This document shows, one piece after another, positions 52,511-61,531 of a stretch of DNA of 64,000 nt. Every line of letters starts with the position of its first letter. Position 1 is the first letter of the stretch. A program made the translations under genes and the position numbers. The DNA lies in the NCBI GenBank assembly GCA_964390905.1, contig CAYMLO010000029.1, positions 9,629-73,628 of the forward strand. Direction: 5' to 3'. The notes under the pieces are model-generated. The model searched no databases, was not told where the DNA came from, and was given only the letters and a program-made list of their open reading frames with translations. This stretch comes from JAFGLZ01 sp964390905 (GTDB lineage Bacteria > Planctomycetota > Phycisphaerae > UBA1845 > JAFGLZ01).

Positions 52511-54070
52511 ATGCCGGATGCGCCACCAACGCATTCCCTAAGCGGCCTTGACAAGGGGTTGTTCGTCGCGGCTTTCGGGGCGCTCTGCGTCCTGCTGGCC
52601 GTCAAGCTGCTGACCACGGCGACGCGGTTCGAGCGTCCGGGCGAGATGACCTGGCCTGCGACTGCCAACGTCTACGTCGCCCGTCGTGTGCAGCAGGGGG
52701 GGGCGGTCTATGGCGATTGGCGGGAGCGTCCTCACGTGCCTGCGTGGTACGGTCCGGCCCTCTACCTGCCGGTCGCCCACATCGGACGCTGGATCGACGG
52801 GAATGAACACGATCTGTTCATCATCGGCCGCTGGATCTCACTGTTGTCGGTGCTGGGGACGGCCGGCTTGATCGTCTGGCTGCTGCAGGTGCAGTGGCCC
52901 GTCCCGCGGGCAATCGCGGTGATGATGGGGCTGGTCTTCGTGACCGCCGACGCCGTGTTGGCCGACCTGGACATCTCGTTCCGTCCGGACGCGCCGACGT
53001 GCTTCCTGACCGTGCTGGGTTTGGCTTTGGCGGTTTGCGCCGGTGGTCCGTCGTATCTGTACGGGTCGGCCGTCGCGTTCCTCCTGGCGTTCCTGTACAA
53101 GCAGTCGTCGGTCATCGGTCCGCCGGCGGTGGTGCTATGGCTGTGGCTGTCGGGCAGGCGCGCTCAGGCGACGCACTACGCGGCGCTCACGGTCGTTCTG
53201 TTCGTCGGGGTCGTCTTTCTGCTCGGTACCATCACGAGTGGGCGGTACTTCCTGAACGCTGTCGAGGCGCTCAAGGGCAACGCAACGCTCGAAAACGTTC
53301 CGATGCTGATGTTGAAGGCTGCCAGGTTGGCTGTGTTGCCCATGACCGTCGCGTGCTTCGCCATCTTCGTCGACGCGTCACGCTGGAAACGGGATCTGGT
53401 CGCCATTCTGTTTGTATTCACGCTACTGTTGGCCGTGGCGGGTACGTACCGGGACGGGTCGGACATCTACTACTACATGCTGCCCCTGGCGATCGCTTGC
53501 TTGTTGTCCGGTCGCGCGTTGGGGCGCTGGTTCGAGCAGCGCTCGACCGCGTCTGCCGCCGCCGTGGCGTTCACTTTGTCGATAGCCTTGGCTGCGGTGC
53601 GGTATGTGCCCGAGGCCACGCATCGTCTGGCGGAGTTGCCGGACCGCTGCCGAGAGTTTAGCCAGCGCCGCCAGGCCAATCGCGCCCGAGCCGATTTCTT
53701 CAGCCGTCTCGCGGACTACCTGAACGGCCTGTCGGGTCCTGTGCTCTGCCAGTTCAACACGATGGGCGTACACTGTCCGCACTCGATCCTCATCGACACC
53801 TTGACCTTCACGAGCATGGCTGACGTCGGCGTCTTTGACGACCAGCCGCTGATCGACCAGATCCGTCAGGGCCGCGTGGCCGCCATCGTCTTGAATCCCA
53901 GAGCCACAGGCCGCTATCAGTCGACCGACATGTTCAGTCGGCGGTGGCGCGAGGCGATGGTCGGCAGGTATGGTCGGGTCAAGGTCCCCGGCTTGGAGGT
54001 GGCCCACATCTACCGCCCGATTCGCCACGCGGCGCCGCGTCCAGACGGCGCACAGCAGCCGCCGAGGTAA
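52511..54070 (+). CDS. GT-C-like multi-pass membrane glycosyltransferase, paralogue 1
   Basis: A 519-residue protein with about 9-11 membrane segments and a C-terminal soluble domain (about 395-505). The first loop has FERPGEMTWPATANVYVARRV, where GT-C enzymes normally carry an acidic pair; here only Glu remains (G-E). SFRPDAP, FLYKQSS and GRYFLN motifs are shared with the two paralogues downstream. The soluble part has CPHSILID and MADVGVFDD. GT-C enzymes use lipid-linked sugars on the periplasmic side. There is no clear ribosome-binding site and the start is the first ATG in frame. Confidence 0.7.
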   Translation: MPDAPPTHSLSGLDKGLFVAAFGALCVLLAVKLLTTATRFERPGEMTWPATANVYVARRVQQGGAVYGDWRERPHVPAWYGPALYLPVAHIGRWIDGNEHDLFIIGRWISLLSVLGTAGLIVWLLQVQWPVPRAIAVMMGLVFVTADAVLADLDISFRPDAPTCFLTVLGLALAVCAGGPSYLYGSAVAFLLAFLYKQSSVIGPPAVVLWLWLSGRRAQATHYAALTVVLFVGVVFLLGTITSGRYFLNAVEALKGNATLENVPMLMLKAARLAVLPMTVACFAIFVDASRWKRDLVAILFVFTLLLAVAGTYRDGSDIYYYMLPLAIACLLSGRALGRWFEQRSTASAAAVAFTLSIALAAVRYVPEATHRLAELPDRCREFSQRRQANRARADFFSRLADYLNGLSGPVLCQFNTMGVHCPHSILIDTLTFTSMADVGVFDDQPLIDQIRQGRVAAIVLNPRATGRYQSTDMFSRRWREAMVGRYGRVKVPGLEVAHIYRPIRHAAPRPDGAQQPPR

Positions 54071-54175
54071 TCGGAGTTTCTTCCACACACGTAAGTTGTT
54101 TCTACGCGGGGGGCGGAAGTCGTTTGGGGCCCTCCACCGTCAGCCGCTTCACCAGGTCGACCCGTGGCACACGAG

Positions 54176-54205
54176 GGAGTTGTCGGAATGCGTTCCGATA
54201 ACTCC
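54176..54205. promoter_or_regulatory. Near-perfect inverted repeat between paralogues 1 and 2
   Basis: GGAGTTGTCGGAA and TTCCGATAACTCC match as inverted repeats in 12 of 13 positions around TGCG. No T-run follows, so it may be an operator, attenuator or RNA stem rather than a terminator. Confidence 0.35.
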
Positions 54206-54314
54206 GGACACCGGGGCCAGCATGCCCGAACAGGCCCTTGCCGTCGTTGTGCTTAGAGGATATCATGAGTAAAATCAATAGCAACAAGATTCGCCATCAT
54301 GTATCGGAGCGCGC

Positions 54315-55880
54315 ATGGTGTCGGAGACGGGAAACGTACCAGAGCTGTTGTCCCTATCTCGTTTTCAACGTAGTCTTGGTTTGCTCATCTTCTCAGCTTT
54401 GGCAATTCTGCTGGCCTTCAAATTACTCAAAACTGCGGCATGCTTGCAGCAGCCTGACGAGATGTGCTTCGTCGAAGCGACAGGGGTCTACATTGCGCGC
54501 CGCGTGCAGGACGGCGGCATGCTGTTCGGCGACTGGCGAGAGCGACCGCACGTCGTCACCTGGTACGGCCCACTGACCTACCTCCTCCCAGCCTACATCG
54601 GGCGTCTAATCGACGCGGATGCTCACCGGCTGTACATGATCGGGAGGTACATCTCGCTGATTTCGACGATCGGGACCGGGGCGCTGATCATCTCGCTCTT
54701 GCGGTGGTGGTGTCGCGTCAATCTGGCGATCTCCGTGGCTATGGGATTGGCCTACGTAACGGCCGACGCGGTGTTCCGGAACGTCGACATGACCTTCCGG
54801 CCCGATGCCCCCGTGTGCTTCTTGACCATGCTGGGCGTCGGATTGGCGCTGCGCTCAGACAAATCGCGGTTCTTTTACGCGTCGGCGCTGGTCTTCCTCT
54901 TGGCGTTTCTATACAAGCAATCGTCGATCGCCGGGCCGCTCGCAGTCGTGGCCTGGACGGTCGCCAATGGGGAACGTCGTAGCGGGGTCTACTACGGGGC
55001 CCTGTGCGCAGTGCTGTTCGTTGGCAGCGCGCTTCTGCTCAATGCGGCCACCGACGGTCGCTACTTCCTCAACAACGTCGTTGCGCTGAAAGGGAACACG
55101 AGGTTCCATCTAGTCCCCTACTGGGTGTCCCAGGCTTCTAAGGCGATCGGTCCGCTCCTGGCGGTGGCGTTTCTCGCCGTCGCACTGGAGTGGGTCCGTC
55201 GCAAGTGGGACCTCGTCACGATCCTCTTCGCGGTTTCCTACGTCCTCACGGCCGCCGCGACCTATCGCGACGGATCCTGGATCAGCTACTTCATGCTCCC
55301 GCTGGCCGTAGGTTGCGTGGTGGCTGGGAGACAGCTTGGTGAGTGGTGGCGGTTTCGGTCGACCGTTCCCGTCGCAGGCGCCGCGCTAACGTTCGCCTTC
55401 ATCCTAGGGACGATGGACTACGTCCCTGATGCGGCGATCTCCGTGATGAGGCGCGGTGTTTATTGGAACAACTTGAAGTGCAGACATGCGACCCACTGGC
55501 GGCAATGCGAGGGGTACCAGATCCTCGCCCACTACCTCAACGGTCTTTCAGGGCCCGTACTGACCGACCTGACTTCGCTGGCATTGTGGTGTCCGCACTG
55601 TGTCATGCTCGACACCTTCGGCTTTACGACCATGGCTGATGCTGGCAACTTCGATGACGGTGAACTCATCGAGGACATTCAGCGCGGGAAGCTTGCGGCA
55701 ATCGTCCTGACCAAGAGGAGCCTTCATCGCCGTCAGATCACCGACAGCTTCAGCCGGCGCTGGCGCGACGCCATGAAGGAGAAATACCGGCCGGTAGACG
55801 TCGTGCCCGTCAAGTCGGTGCTTGTCTACCGTCCCGTTGCGAAACTGCCTGACCGAAGCATGCGCAGGCTCGGACCGTAA
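54315..55880 (+). CDS. GT-C-like multi-pass membrane glycosyltransferase, paralogue 2
   Basis: A 521-residue paralogue of the preceding protein with the same layout. It is the only one that keeps an Asp-Glu pair in the first loop (LQQPDEMCFVEATGVYIARRV), as expected of an active GT-C enzyme. TFRPDAP, FLYKQSS, GRYFLNN and YRDGSWISYFML are conserved. The C-terminal domain has CPHCVMLDTFGF and MADAGNFDD. GGAG is five bases before the ATG. 244 bases separate it from paralogue 1. Probable acceptor: a lipid-linked glycan. The substrate is unknown. Confidence 0.72.
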   Translation: MVSETGNVPELLSLSRFQRSLGLLIFSALAILLAFKLLKTAACLQQPDEMCFVEATGVYIARRVQDGGMLFGDWRERPHVVTWYGPLTYLLPAYIGRLIDADAHRLYMIGRYISLISTIGTGALIISLLRWWCRVNLAISVAMGLAYVTADAVFRNVDMTFRPDAPVCFLTMLGVGLALRSDKSRFFYASALVFLLAFLYKQSSIAGPLAVVAWTVANGERRSGVYYGALCAVLFVGSALLLNAATDGRYFLNNVVALKGNTRFHLVPYWVSQASKAIGPLLAVAFLAVALEWVRRKWDLVTILFAVSYVLTAAATYRDGSWISYFMLPLAVGCVVAGRQLGEWWRFRSTVPVAGAALTFAFILGTMDYVPDAAISVMRRGVYWNNLKCRHATHWRQCEGYQILAHYLNGLSGPVLTDLTSLALWCPHCVMLDTFGFTTMADAGNFDDGELIEDIQRGKLAAIVLTKRSLHRRQITDSFSRRWRDAMKEKYRPVDVVPVKSVLVYRPVAKLPDRSMRRLGP

Positions 55881-56043
55881 GGCTATCGCCACTCCCAGGA
55901 AAGGCGATGCCCCCATGCAAGGAACGCTCTGTACGAGGCAAGAATTGGACGCGGACGCAGCGCTTTCGGCGCTGCCGTGATCTGCCGCGATGACAGCGCT
56001 CGACTCAACTTGAGCGGGTCAAGGAGCAACGGAATTCGCCGGA

Positions 56044-57606
56044 ATGTATAGCACAGCGCGCTCGCCGCCCGTGGCTGCGGTCCTCCGTCTTCATGTAGGC
56101 CTTGGCCTTCTCGTCTTGTGTGCGCTGATCGTCCTGGTCGGAGCGAAGGTGCTCGAGCTTTGGAGGGGATTCGAGCACGCCCAAGGGGTTGCAACCCGGG
56201 AGGCGGCGACGCTCTACGTGGCACGGCGCGTTCAGGAAGAGGGCTCCCTCTTCGGCAACTGGCGCGAGGTTCCCCACGTCGTCACGTGGCATGGCCCTGT
56301 GCTGTATCTGGCTGCGGGGTACATCGGACGATGCACCGACGCCACCTCGGAGGACCTGCTTGCCATTGGCAGGTCGATCTCGCTGATCGCTTCGCTCGGG
56401 ACGGTCGGGTTACTCGTCTGGCTCCTCCGGGCGCACTGGGCGGTGAGCCTTCCGATTGCGCTCGCCGCGGGCATGGCGTATCTTGCCATTGGTGGGGGCC
56501 TGTCGGGGTTGGACTACGCCTTCTGCCCAGATGCCCCGGGCTGTTTCCTCTCGCTGTTGGGGGCGGCATTCGTTCTTCGATCTGAAAGGCCGGCCTTTCT
56601 GTACGTGTCGGTGTTCGTCTTCTTGCTTGCGTTCTTCTGCAAGCAGCTGTCCCTTGCTGGTCCCCCTGCGGTCGCGCTCTGGTTGTGGGTGGAGGGTCGG
56701 CACCGGTGCGCGATCTGCTACGCAGCGGTCTCCGCCGCGGTTTTCGTTGCCGCCGTCGGTGTCGTCAATTCATGCACCGACGGTCGCTACTGGTTGAACA
56801 ACGTCGAGGCGCTCAAGGGGAACCTCAATCTCTACTGGGCGCCGTACTTCCTGCGTCAGGCGATCAAGGTGGCCAGACTCCCACTGGCACTGGGGCTTCT
56901 GGCGGCGGCGCTCGATTGGCTCCAGGGCCCTCGCCGATTCCCCGCGGTCTTCTTCCTGCTGTCGCTCGCTGTCACGACCGTGGGCGTTCGCTCTGATGGT
57001 TTGTGGGTAGGCTATCACATGCCGGCCCTCGCCATGGCGTGCCTCCTTGGCGGCCGACAGCTTGGCGATTGGTGGAAGGAACGCCTCAGCCTCCCCGTCG
57101 CCAACGTGGCGCTGACCCTGGCTCTGGTCTTGGGGACCATTTCCTACGTCCCCGAGGCGGTGCTAACCGTGGCCAGGCTTCCGGTCTCTTGGCGGAGATT
57201 CGAGAAGCGCCAGCAGGACCGACAGGCGCAGACCGAGTCGATGCGGATCGCATCCGAGTACCTTGAGAGACTCTCGGGGCCGGTTCTCTGCGAGGACAAC
57301 ACCATCGCGCTTCGCTGCCCGCCGTCCATCATGATCGATGCGTTCGCATTTGGTAACATGGCCCGTGCCGGGGTCTTCGACGATCGACGCCTGATCCAAG
57401 ATATCCGGCAAGGGCGGTTGGCGGCCATCGTATTGACGGCGAGAGGTCCAGGCCGCTCGCAGGCTCAGATCGGGCTTAGTCTCCGATGGCGTAGGGCGAT
57501 GAAGGATCGCTACCGACAGGTGCGACTGCCGGGCGTCAAGGGGGTAGAGATTCACAGGCCCGTCGGCTACCTTGGGCAGCTGGGGAGACGCGGGCACGAA
57601 CGGTGA
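56044..57606 (+). CDS. GT-C-like multi-pass membrane glycosyltransferase, paralogue 3
   Basis: A 520-residue third paralogue. The acidic pair in the first loop is replaced (FEHAQGVATREAATLYVARRV), although a Glu five residues on might substitute. FCPDAP, CKQLS, GRYWLNN and CPPSIMIDAF are retained. It may have lost activity or changed specificity. A start at MYSTARS is preceded by AAGGAG at about 14 bases, longer than usual. Nine bases separate its stop from the epimerase gene, so these two are co-transcribed. Confidence 0.7.
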   Translation: MYSTARSPPVAAVLRLHVGLGLLVLCALIVLVGAKVLELWRGFEHAQGVATREAATLYVARRVQEEGSLFGNWREVPHVVTWHGPVLYLAAGYIGRCTDATSEDLLAIGRSISLIASLGTVGLLVWLLRAHWAVSLPIALAAGMAYLAIGGGLSGLDYAFCPDAPGCFLSLLGAAFVLRSERPAFLYVSVFVFLLAFFCKQLSLAGPPAVALWLWVEGRHRCAICYAAVSAAVFVAAVGVVNSCTDGRYWLNNVEALKGNLNLYWAPYFLRQAIKVARLPLALGLLAAALDWLQGPRRFPAVFFLLSLAVTTVGVRSDGLWVGYHMPALAMACLLGGRQLGDWWKERLSLPVANVALTLALVLGTISYVPEAVLTVARLPVSWRRFEKRQQDRQAQTESMRIASEYLERLSGPVLCEDNTIALRCPPSIMIDAFAFGNMARAGVFDDRRLIQDIRQGRLAAIVLTARGPGRSQAQIGLSLRWRRAMKDRYRQVRLPGVKGVEIHRPVGYLGQLGRRGHER

Positions 57607-57615
57607 CACAGCAAC

Positions 57616-58566
57616 ATGAATGGGACGACTGCACTGGTGACTGGCGGGGCGGGCTTTATCGGTTCTCACCTTTGCGATGCGTTGTTGGCCCGCGGGGTCC
57701 GCGTCCGCGTGGTGGACGACCTCTCGACGGGTCGCGCTGAGAACGTCGATCCGCGCTGCGAGATGATCGAGGCCGACGTGGGCGACCGCGACGCGCTGTC
57801 GCGGGGCATGGCGGGTGCCGACGTCGTCTTCCACCTGGCGGCGCGGGTCACGATTCGCGGCTCGGTCGACCGCTTCGAGGACGACGCCCGCACGAACCTG
57901 ATGGGGACGCTGGCCGTCCTGGCCGCTGCCGGGCAGGAGCGCGTCCGACGTCTGGTGTTTGCCTCTTCGATGGGCGTCTACGCCGACTCGCCCGACGGTC
58001 GGCCCGCCGCCGTCGACCACCCGCAGCGGCCGATCTCGCCCTACGGCATCAGCAAGCTGGCCGCCGAGTTGTACGTCTTGCAGATCGCGCCCAAGCTCGG
58101 GATCGAGCCGGTGGCCCTGCGGCTGTTCAACACGTATGGCCCGCGGCAGGCCTACACCCCCTACGTCGGTGTGATCACGATCTTCGTCAATCGCCTGCTG
58201 CAGGGCCAGGATCTGGTCATCTTCGGCGACGGACAGCAGAGCCGCGACTTCGTTCACGTCAGCGACGTCGTGCAGGCGAATCTGTTGGCGATGGAGACGG
58301 ACGCCGTCAACCGCGTCTACAACGTTGGCACCGGCATCGCCACGACGGTGCAGCAGGTGGCCGACATGCTGCGCCAGGCGATCCGTCCCGAGGCCGCCAT
58401 TACGTATGAGTCCTCGCGACCCGAGGAGCTCCGTTACGCCATCGCCGACATCGCCGAGACCCGCAGCGGGCTCGGCTACGAGCCGACGTGTCTGCTCGCG
58501 GATCGCATCGATGAGGTGATCGCCTACTGCAAGCAGTCGATGACGTCCGGCGGGTCGGTTGCTTAG
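57616..58566 (+). CDS. NAD-dependent nucleotide-sugar epimerase/dehydratase
   Basis: A 316-residue extended SDR. GGAGFIGSH (10-18) binds NAD, ASSMGVY carries the Ser/Thr, and Tyr143-Lys147 (YGISK) is the catalytic pair. ARLFNTYGP-type and FVHVSDV motifs follow. It matches UDP-glucose 4-epimerase-type enzymes and likely supplies a sugar donor for the locus. Its 3' end overlaps that of the nucleotidyltransferase gene (minus strand) by four bases. Confidence 0.9.
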   Translation: MNGTTALVTGGAGFIGSHLCDALLARGVRVRVVDDLSTGRAENVDPRCEMIEADVGDRDALSRGMAGADVVFHLAARVTIRGSVDRFEDDARTNLMGTLAVLAAAGQERVRRLVFASSMGVYADSPDGRPAAVDHPQRPISPYGISKLAAELYVLQIAPKLGIEPVALRLFNTYGPRQAYTPYVGVITIFVNRLLQGQDLVIFGDGQQSRDFVHVSDVVQANLLAMETDAVNRVYNVGTGIATTVQQVADMLRQAIRPEAAITYESSRPEELRYAIADIAETRSGLGYEPTCLLADRIDEVIAYCKQSMTSGGSVA

Positions 58567-59498
58567 CAGGCCACCGTCTGCCCCGCGAAGAAGATCGTGT
58601 TGGATCGCTCGGTGTCCGCCGGTACGACGACGTCGTCGAAGAGCACGCATCGCTCCAGGCGGGCCGGCCCTTCGAACCGGACCTGCTGGCCGACCGTGCA
58701 TCGGTTGAGCGCTACGGTAGGGGGGACGTCCGTTCCCTGCGCGACGAGGCTGTCCTGGCCGGCGCGCTCCAGCTCGGCCATGTTGATGGCCAGCAGGTCG
58801 CTGGCCACCGTCAGGTTCAGGTCGTCGTCGATCACCCGGGCCGTGCGGACCCCGACCCCGTCGTTGATCAGGATCTGGATCGAGTCGGTGATCTCGTATT
58901 CGTCTCGCATCGCGGTGCGCGGTGTTCGCCGGATCGCGTCGAAGATCTCCGGGCCGAACAGATATAGACCGCATCCCTTCAACCTCGTTCGCGCGTGCCG
59001 GGGCTTCTCGATCACCCGCGTCACGGCGCCGTCTTGGTTTTCGTAGATGGCGAAGTTCCGGCTTACCGCCTTGGGGTCGTCCTCGACCTTGGCGGCGAGG
59101 ACGGCGCCGACCTCGTTGTCGCGGTACATCTGGATCATCTCGGTCAGGCGGTCGGTGATGAAGTAGATATCCCCCAGGAACATGAGCGACGCGTCCTGGA
59201 CGTGCGCCTCGAGCGTGCCCAGCGCGTGCGCGATGCCGAGCGTCTCCTTCTGGTCGACGTAGTCGATTTGCAGCTGGCTGGCGACGGGCGAGCGCGAAAC
59301 CGCGTTGACGAGCTGGTAGCCCAGATGCCCCACCACGATGACGACGCGCTTGATTCCCAGCCGGTGCATCATCTCGAGCTGATGGACGACGATGGGCCTG
59401 CCCATGATCGGCAGGACGCTCTTGGGACAGAAGTCGCTGAACGGCTGCATGCGACTGCCCTTACCCGCTGCCAGGATAATGCCCGTGATGTCAGACAT
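58563..59498 (-). CDS. Sugar-1-phosphate nucleotidyltransferase
   Basis: A 311-residue enzyme that makes NDP-sugars. The signature AAGKGSRMQPFSDFCPKSVLP is present near the N-terminus, followed by FLGDIYF and EKPRHART. The C-terminal part resembles left-handed beta-helix tails of this family (VALNRCTVGQ). GGGAGG is five bases before the ATG chosen; GTG two codons earlier is less likely. With the epimerase it would supply NDP-sugar for surface glycan synthesis. Nucleotide and sugar are unassigned. Confidence 0.87.
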   Translation of the reverse strand: MSDITGIILAAGKGSRMQPFSDFCPKSVLPIMGRPIVVHQLEMMHRLGIKRVVIVVGHLGYQLVNAVSRSPVASQLQIDYVDQKETLGIAHALGTLEAHVQDASLMFLGDIYFITDRLTEMIQMYRDNEVGAVLAAKVEDDPKAVSRNFAIYENQDGAVTRVIEKPRHARTRLKGCGLYLFGPEIFDAIRRTPRTAMRDEYEITDSIQILINDGVGVRTARVIDDDLNLTVASDLLAINMAELERAGQDSLVAQGTDVPPTVALNRCTVGQQVRFEGPARLERCVLFDDVVVPADTERSNTIFFAGQTVAC

Positions 59499-59520
59499 GG
59501 CCACCTCCCTGTCGGAGTCG

Positions 59521-60279
59521 CTACAGCTGCTGGATCACGCCGCGGCGGTACAGTTTGATCTTCCGCCGCAGATACCACAGGAACCGCCACATGTCCAAGC
59601 CCGTCCGCCAGACCTTGAGCTTCGACGCGCCTGCCTGCCGTTCAGCGTGGCTGACGGTCTCCTCGCCCACGCGCCCGCCGGCCGCCGCCAGTTTCAGGAC
59701 GATCTCCGTCGGTGTGGGGAACCCCCGCGCCTCGATCCTCAGCCCGCGGGCCAGTTCCCCACGGATCACCTTGAGCGCGCAGTTCGTGTCGCGAAGCTTG
59801 ACCCCGAACATCAGCCGGACCAGCCGATTGAGCATCCGATCTGCCAGCACGCGCATCAGCGAATCCCGCTTGCTGGCCCGCCGGCCCGTGACGGCATCCA
59901 GACCGTCCGCCCCCAGGCGGTCCATCAGCCCGCGTGCGTCGGCCAAGTCGAACTGACCGTCCGAATCGAGCGTCACCACCACGGCCCCCCGCGACCCCGA
60001 GATCGCCGACGCCAGGGCCGCACCGTATCCGCCGTTCTTCTCGCGCGTGACGACCCGCAGTCGAGGCAGTTCGTCGGACAGTCGCTCCAGGATCGAGCCC
60101 GTCGCGTCCGTGCTTCCGTCGTTACCCAGGACGATCTCGCTCGTCACCGCCCAGCCATCGAGGACCTCGTTCCAATAGCGCACGACCCCCTCGATGCAGT
60201 CGGCCTCGTTGTAGACCGGGGCGACGACCGAGACATCGGGTTCGGGCCCGGCGGCGGACGTGGGGGCATCAAAGGCCAT
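59521..60279 (-). CDS. Family 2 glycosyltransferase, DPM1/polyprenyl-phosphate type
   Basis: A 252-residue GT-A enzyme. VSVVAPVYNEADCIEGVV (about 16-33), the nucleotide-sugar region, leads to NDGSTDATG, GGYGAALA and TLDSDGQFD (D-x-D, metal binding). RDTNCALK and KVWRTGLDMWRFLWYLRRK close it. The pattern resembles dolichyl/undecaprenyl-phosphate sugar synthases, which make the lipid donor used by GT-C enzymes. That would fit the three GT-C paralogues nearby; the pairing is inference. No transmembrane tail. Confidence 0.87.
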   Translation of the reverse strand: MAFDAPTSAAGPEPDVSVVAPVYNEADCIEGVVRYWNEVLDGWAVTSEIVLGNDGSTDATGSILERLSDELPRLRVVTREKNGGYGAALASAISGSRGAVVVTLDSDGQFDLADARGLMDRLGADGLDAVTGRRASKRDSLMRVLADRMLNRLVRLMFGVKLRDTNCALKVIRGELARGLRIEARGFPTPTEIVLKLAAAGGRVGEETVSHAERQAGASKLKVWRTGLDMWRFLWYLRRKIKLYRRGVIQQL

Positions 60280-60308
60280 GTCTGACCGTTCCTCGATAGG
60301 GCGGCGCC

Positions 60309-61514
60309 TTACGTGTGATACTCGGCGTTGATGGTGATATAGCCCTTGGTTAGGTCACAGGTCAAGACACGATCGGCGGATCGTCCGGCTCTAAGGTCAA
60401 TGATCACGGGGACGTGCTTGGCCCGCATGCGGCGGGATATCTTCGCCAGGTCGGCAGACTCGACGGGACGACCCCGCCTAAACACCGTCTCTTTGCAGAT
60501 CTGGACGACGATTCGGTCCGGCTGGAACTTGGCCCGCGTGGTGCCGATGGCCTGCATGATGCGGCCCCAGTTGGGGTCGCCGCCGTGGACGGCCGTCCGG
60601 AACAGCGGGCTGATCGCTACCGTGCGGGCGACTTCGTGCGCATCGGCGGACGTGGCCGCGCCGCGGACCGCCACCTCGATGACGCGCGTCGCGCCCTCGC
60701 CGTCGGCGGCGATCTGGTAGGCCAAGTCCCCGCACACCTCCGCCAGCGCCGCGGCGAAACGGCGATAGGCGGGCGACGTCGTCTGTGTGATCCGCGGCGC
60801 TCCCGATCTGCCGTTGGCCAGGATCGCGACGGTGTCGCTCGTCGACTCGCACTCATCCACCGTGACCCGATTGAAGCTTCCGTCCACGGCGTCGCGCAGG
60901 CTCCGCCGAAGGATCGCGGGGCTGACCGCGGCATCCGTGCCCACAAACGCGAGCATGGTGGCCATGTTGGGCGCGATCATGCCGCTGCCCTTGCAGCAGC
61001 CCGCGATGACGACGGGGGGGCGCCCGATACGGATCCGGCGGAACGCCTCCTTCGGACGGGTATCGGTCGTCAGGATCGCCCGAGCGAAGTCGCGACCAGC
61101 GCGCGCCGTGGTGGACAACGCGGACACGGCCGCGTCGATCCCACGGAGCACCTTGTCCATCGGCAGGAATGCCCCGATGACGCCCGTGCTCGCCGGCAGG
61201 AACGCGGTCGGATCCGCGCCGATGTGGTCGGCCAGTTGGCGGCACATCGCCCGCGCGTCCGCCAGGCCGCGCTTGCCCGTGGCGACGTTGGACACCCCGC
61301 TGTTGACCACGATCCCTTGCAGGCGACCGTTGCGGAGGTGCTCGCGTCCCACCTGGACCGGCGCGCCGCAGAACCGGTTGGAGGTGAAGACCGCCGCCGC
61401 GGTGCAGGGCGTCTCGCTGACGATGACGCCGACGTCCAGCGCCTTGCTCGGTTTGATGCCGGCTGCCGCCGAGCCTGCGCTGAATCCCGCCGCCGTAAGC
61501 GTTTCGTTGGGCAT
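60309..61514 (-). CDS. argJ: Bifunctional glutamate N-acetyltransferase/amino-acid acetyltransferase
   Basis: A 401-residue ArgJ, which recycles the acetyl group from N-acetylornithine to glutamate in arginine synthesis. Autocleavage occurs before Thr186 in APNMATMLAFVGTDA. NSGVSNVATG (71-80), CKGSGMIAPN and HGGDPNWGR-like motifs are present. GGAG precedes the ATG by eight bases. Only 17 bases separate it from argC, so the two form an operon. GT2 follows 29 bases downstream. Confidence 0.96.
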   Translation of the reverse strand: MPNETLTAAGFSAGSAAAGIKPSKALDVGVIVSETPCTAAAVFTSNRFCGAPVQVGREHLRNGRLQGIVVNSGVSNVATGKRGLADARAMCRQLADHIGADPTAFLPASTGVIGAFLPMDKVLRGIDAAVSALSTTARAGRDFARAILTTDTRPKEAFRRIRIGRPPVVIAGCCKGSGMIAPNMATMLAFVGTDAAVSPAILRRSLRDAVDGSFNRVTVDECESTSDTVAILANGRSGAPRITQTTSPAYRRFAAALAEVCGDLAYQIAADGEGATRVIEVAVRGAATSADAHEVARTVAISPLFRTAVHGGDPNWGRIMQAIGTTRAKFQPDRIVVQICKETVFRRGRPVESADLAKISRRMRAKHVPVIIDLRAGRSADRVLTCDLTKGYITINAEYHT

Positions 61515-61531
61515 GCTCGTAGCTCCGATCT

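Noticed and set aside
53423..54088. Minus-strand frame opposite the C-terminal part of GT-C paralogue 1
   Set aside because: The composition follows codon bias of the plus strand and there is no start signal or domain.
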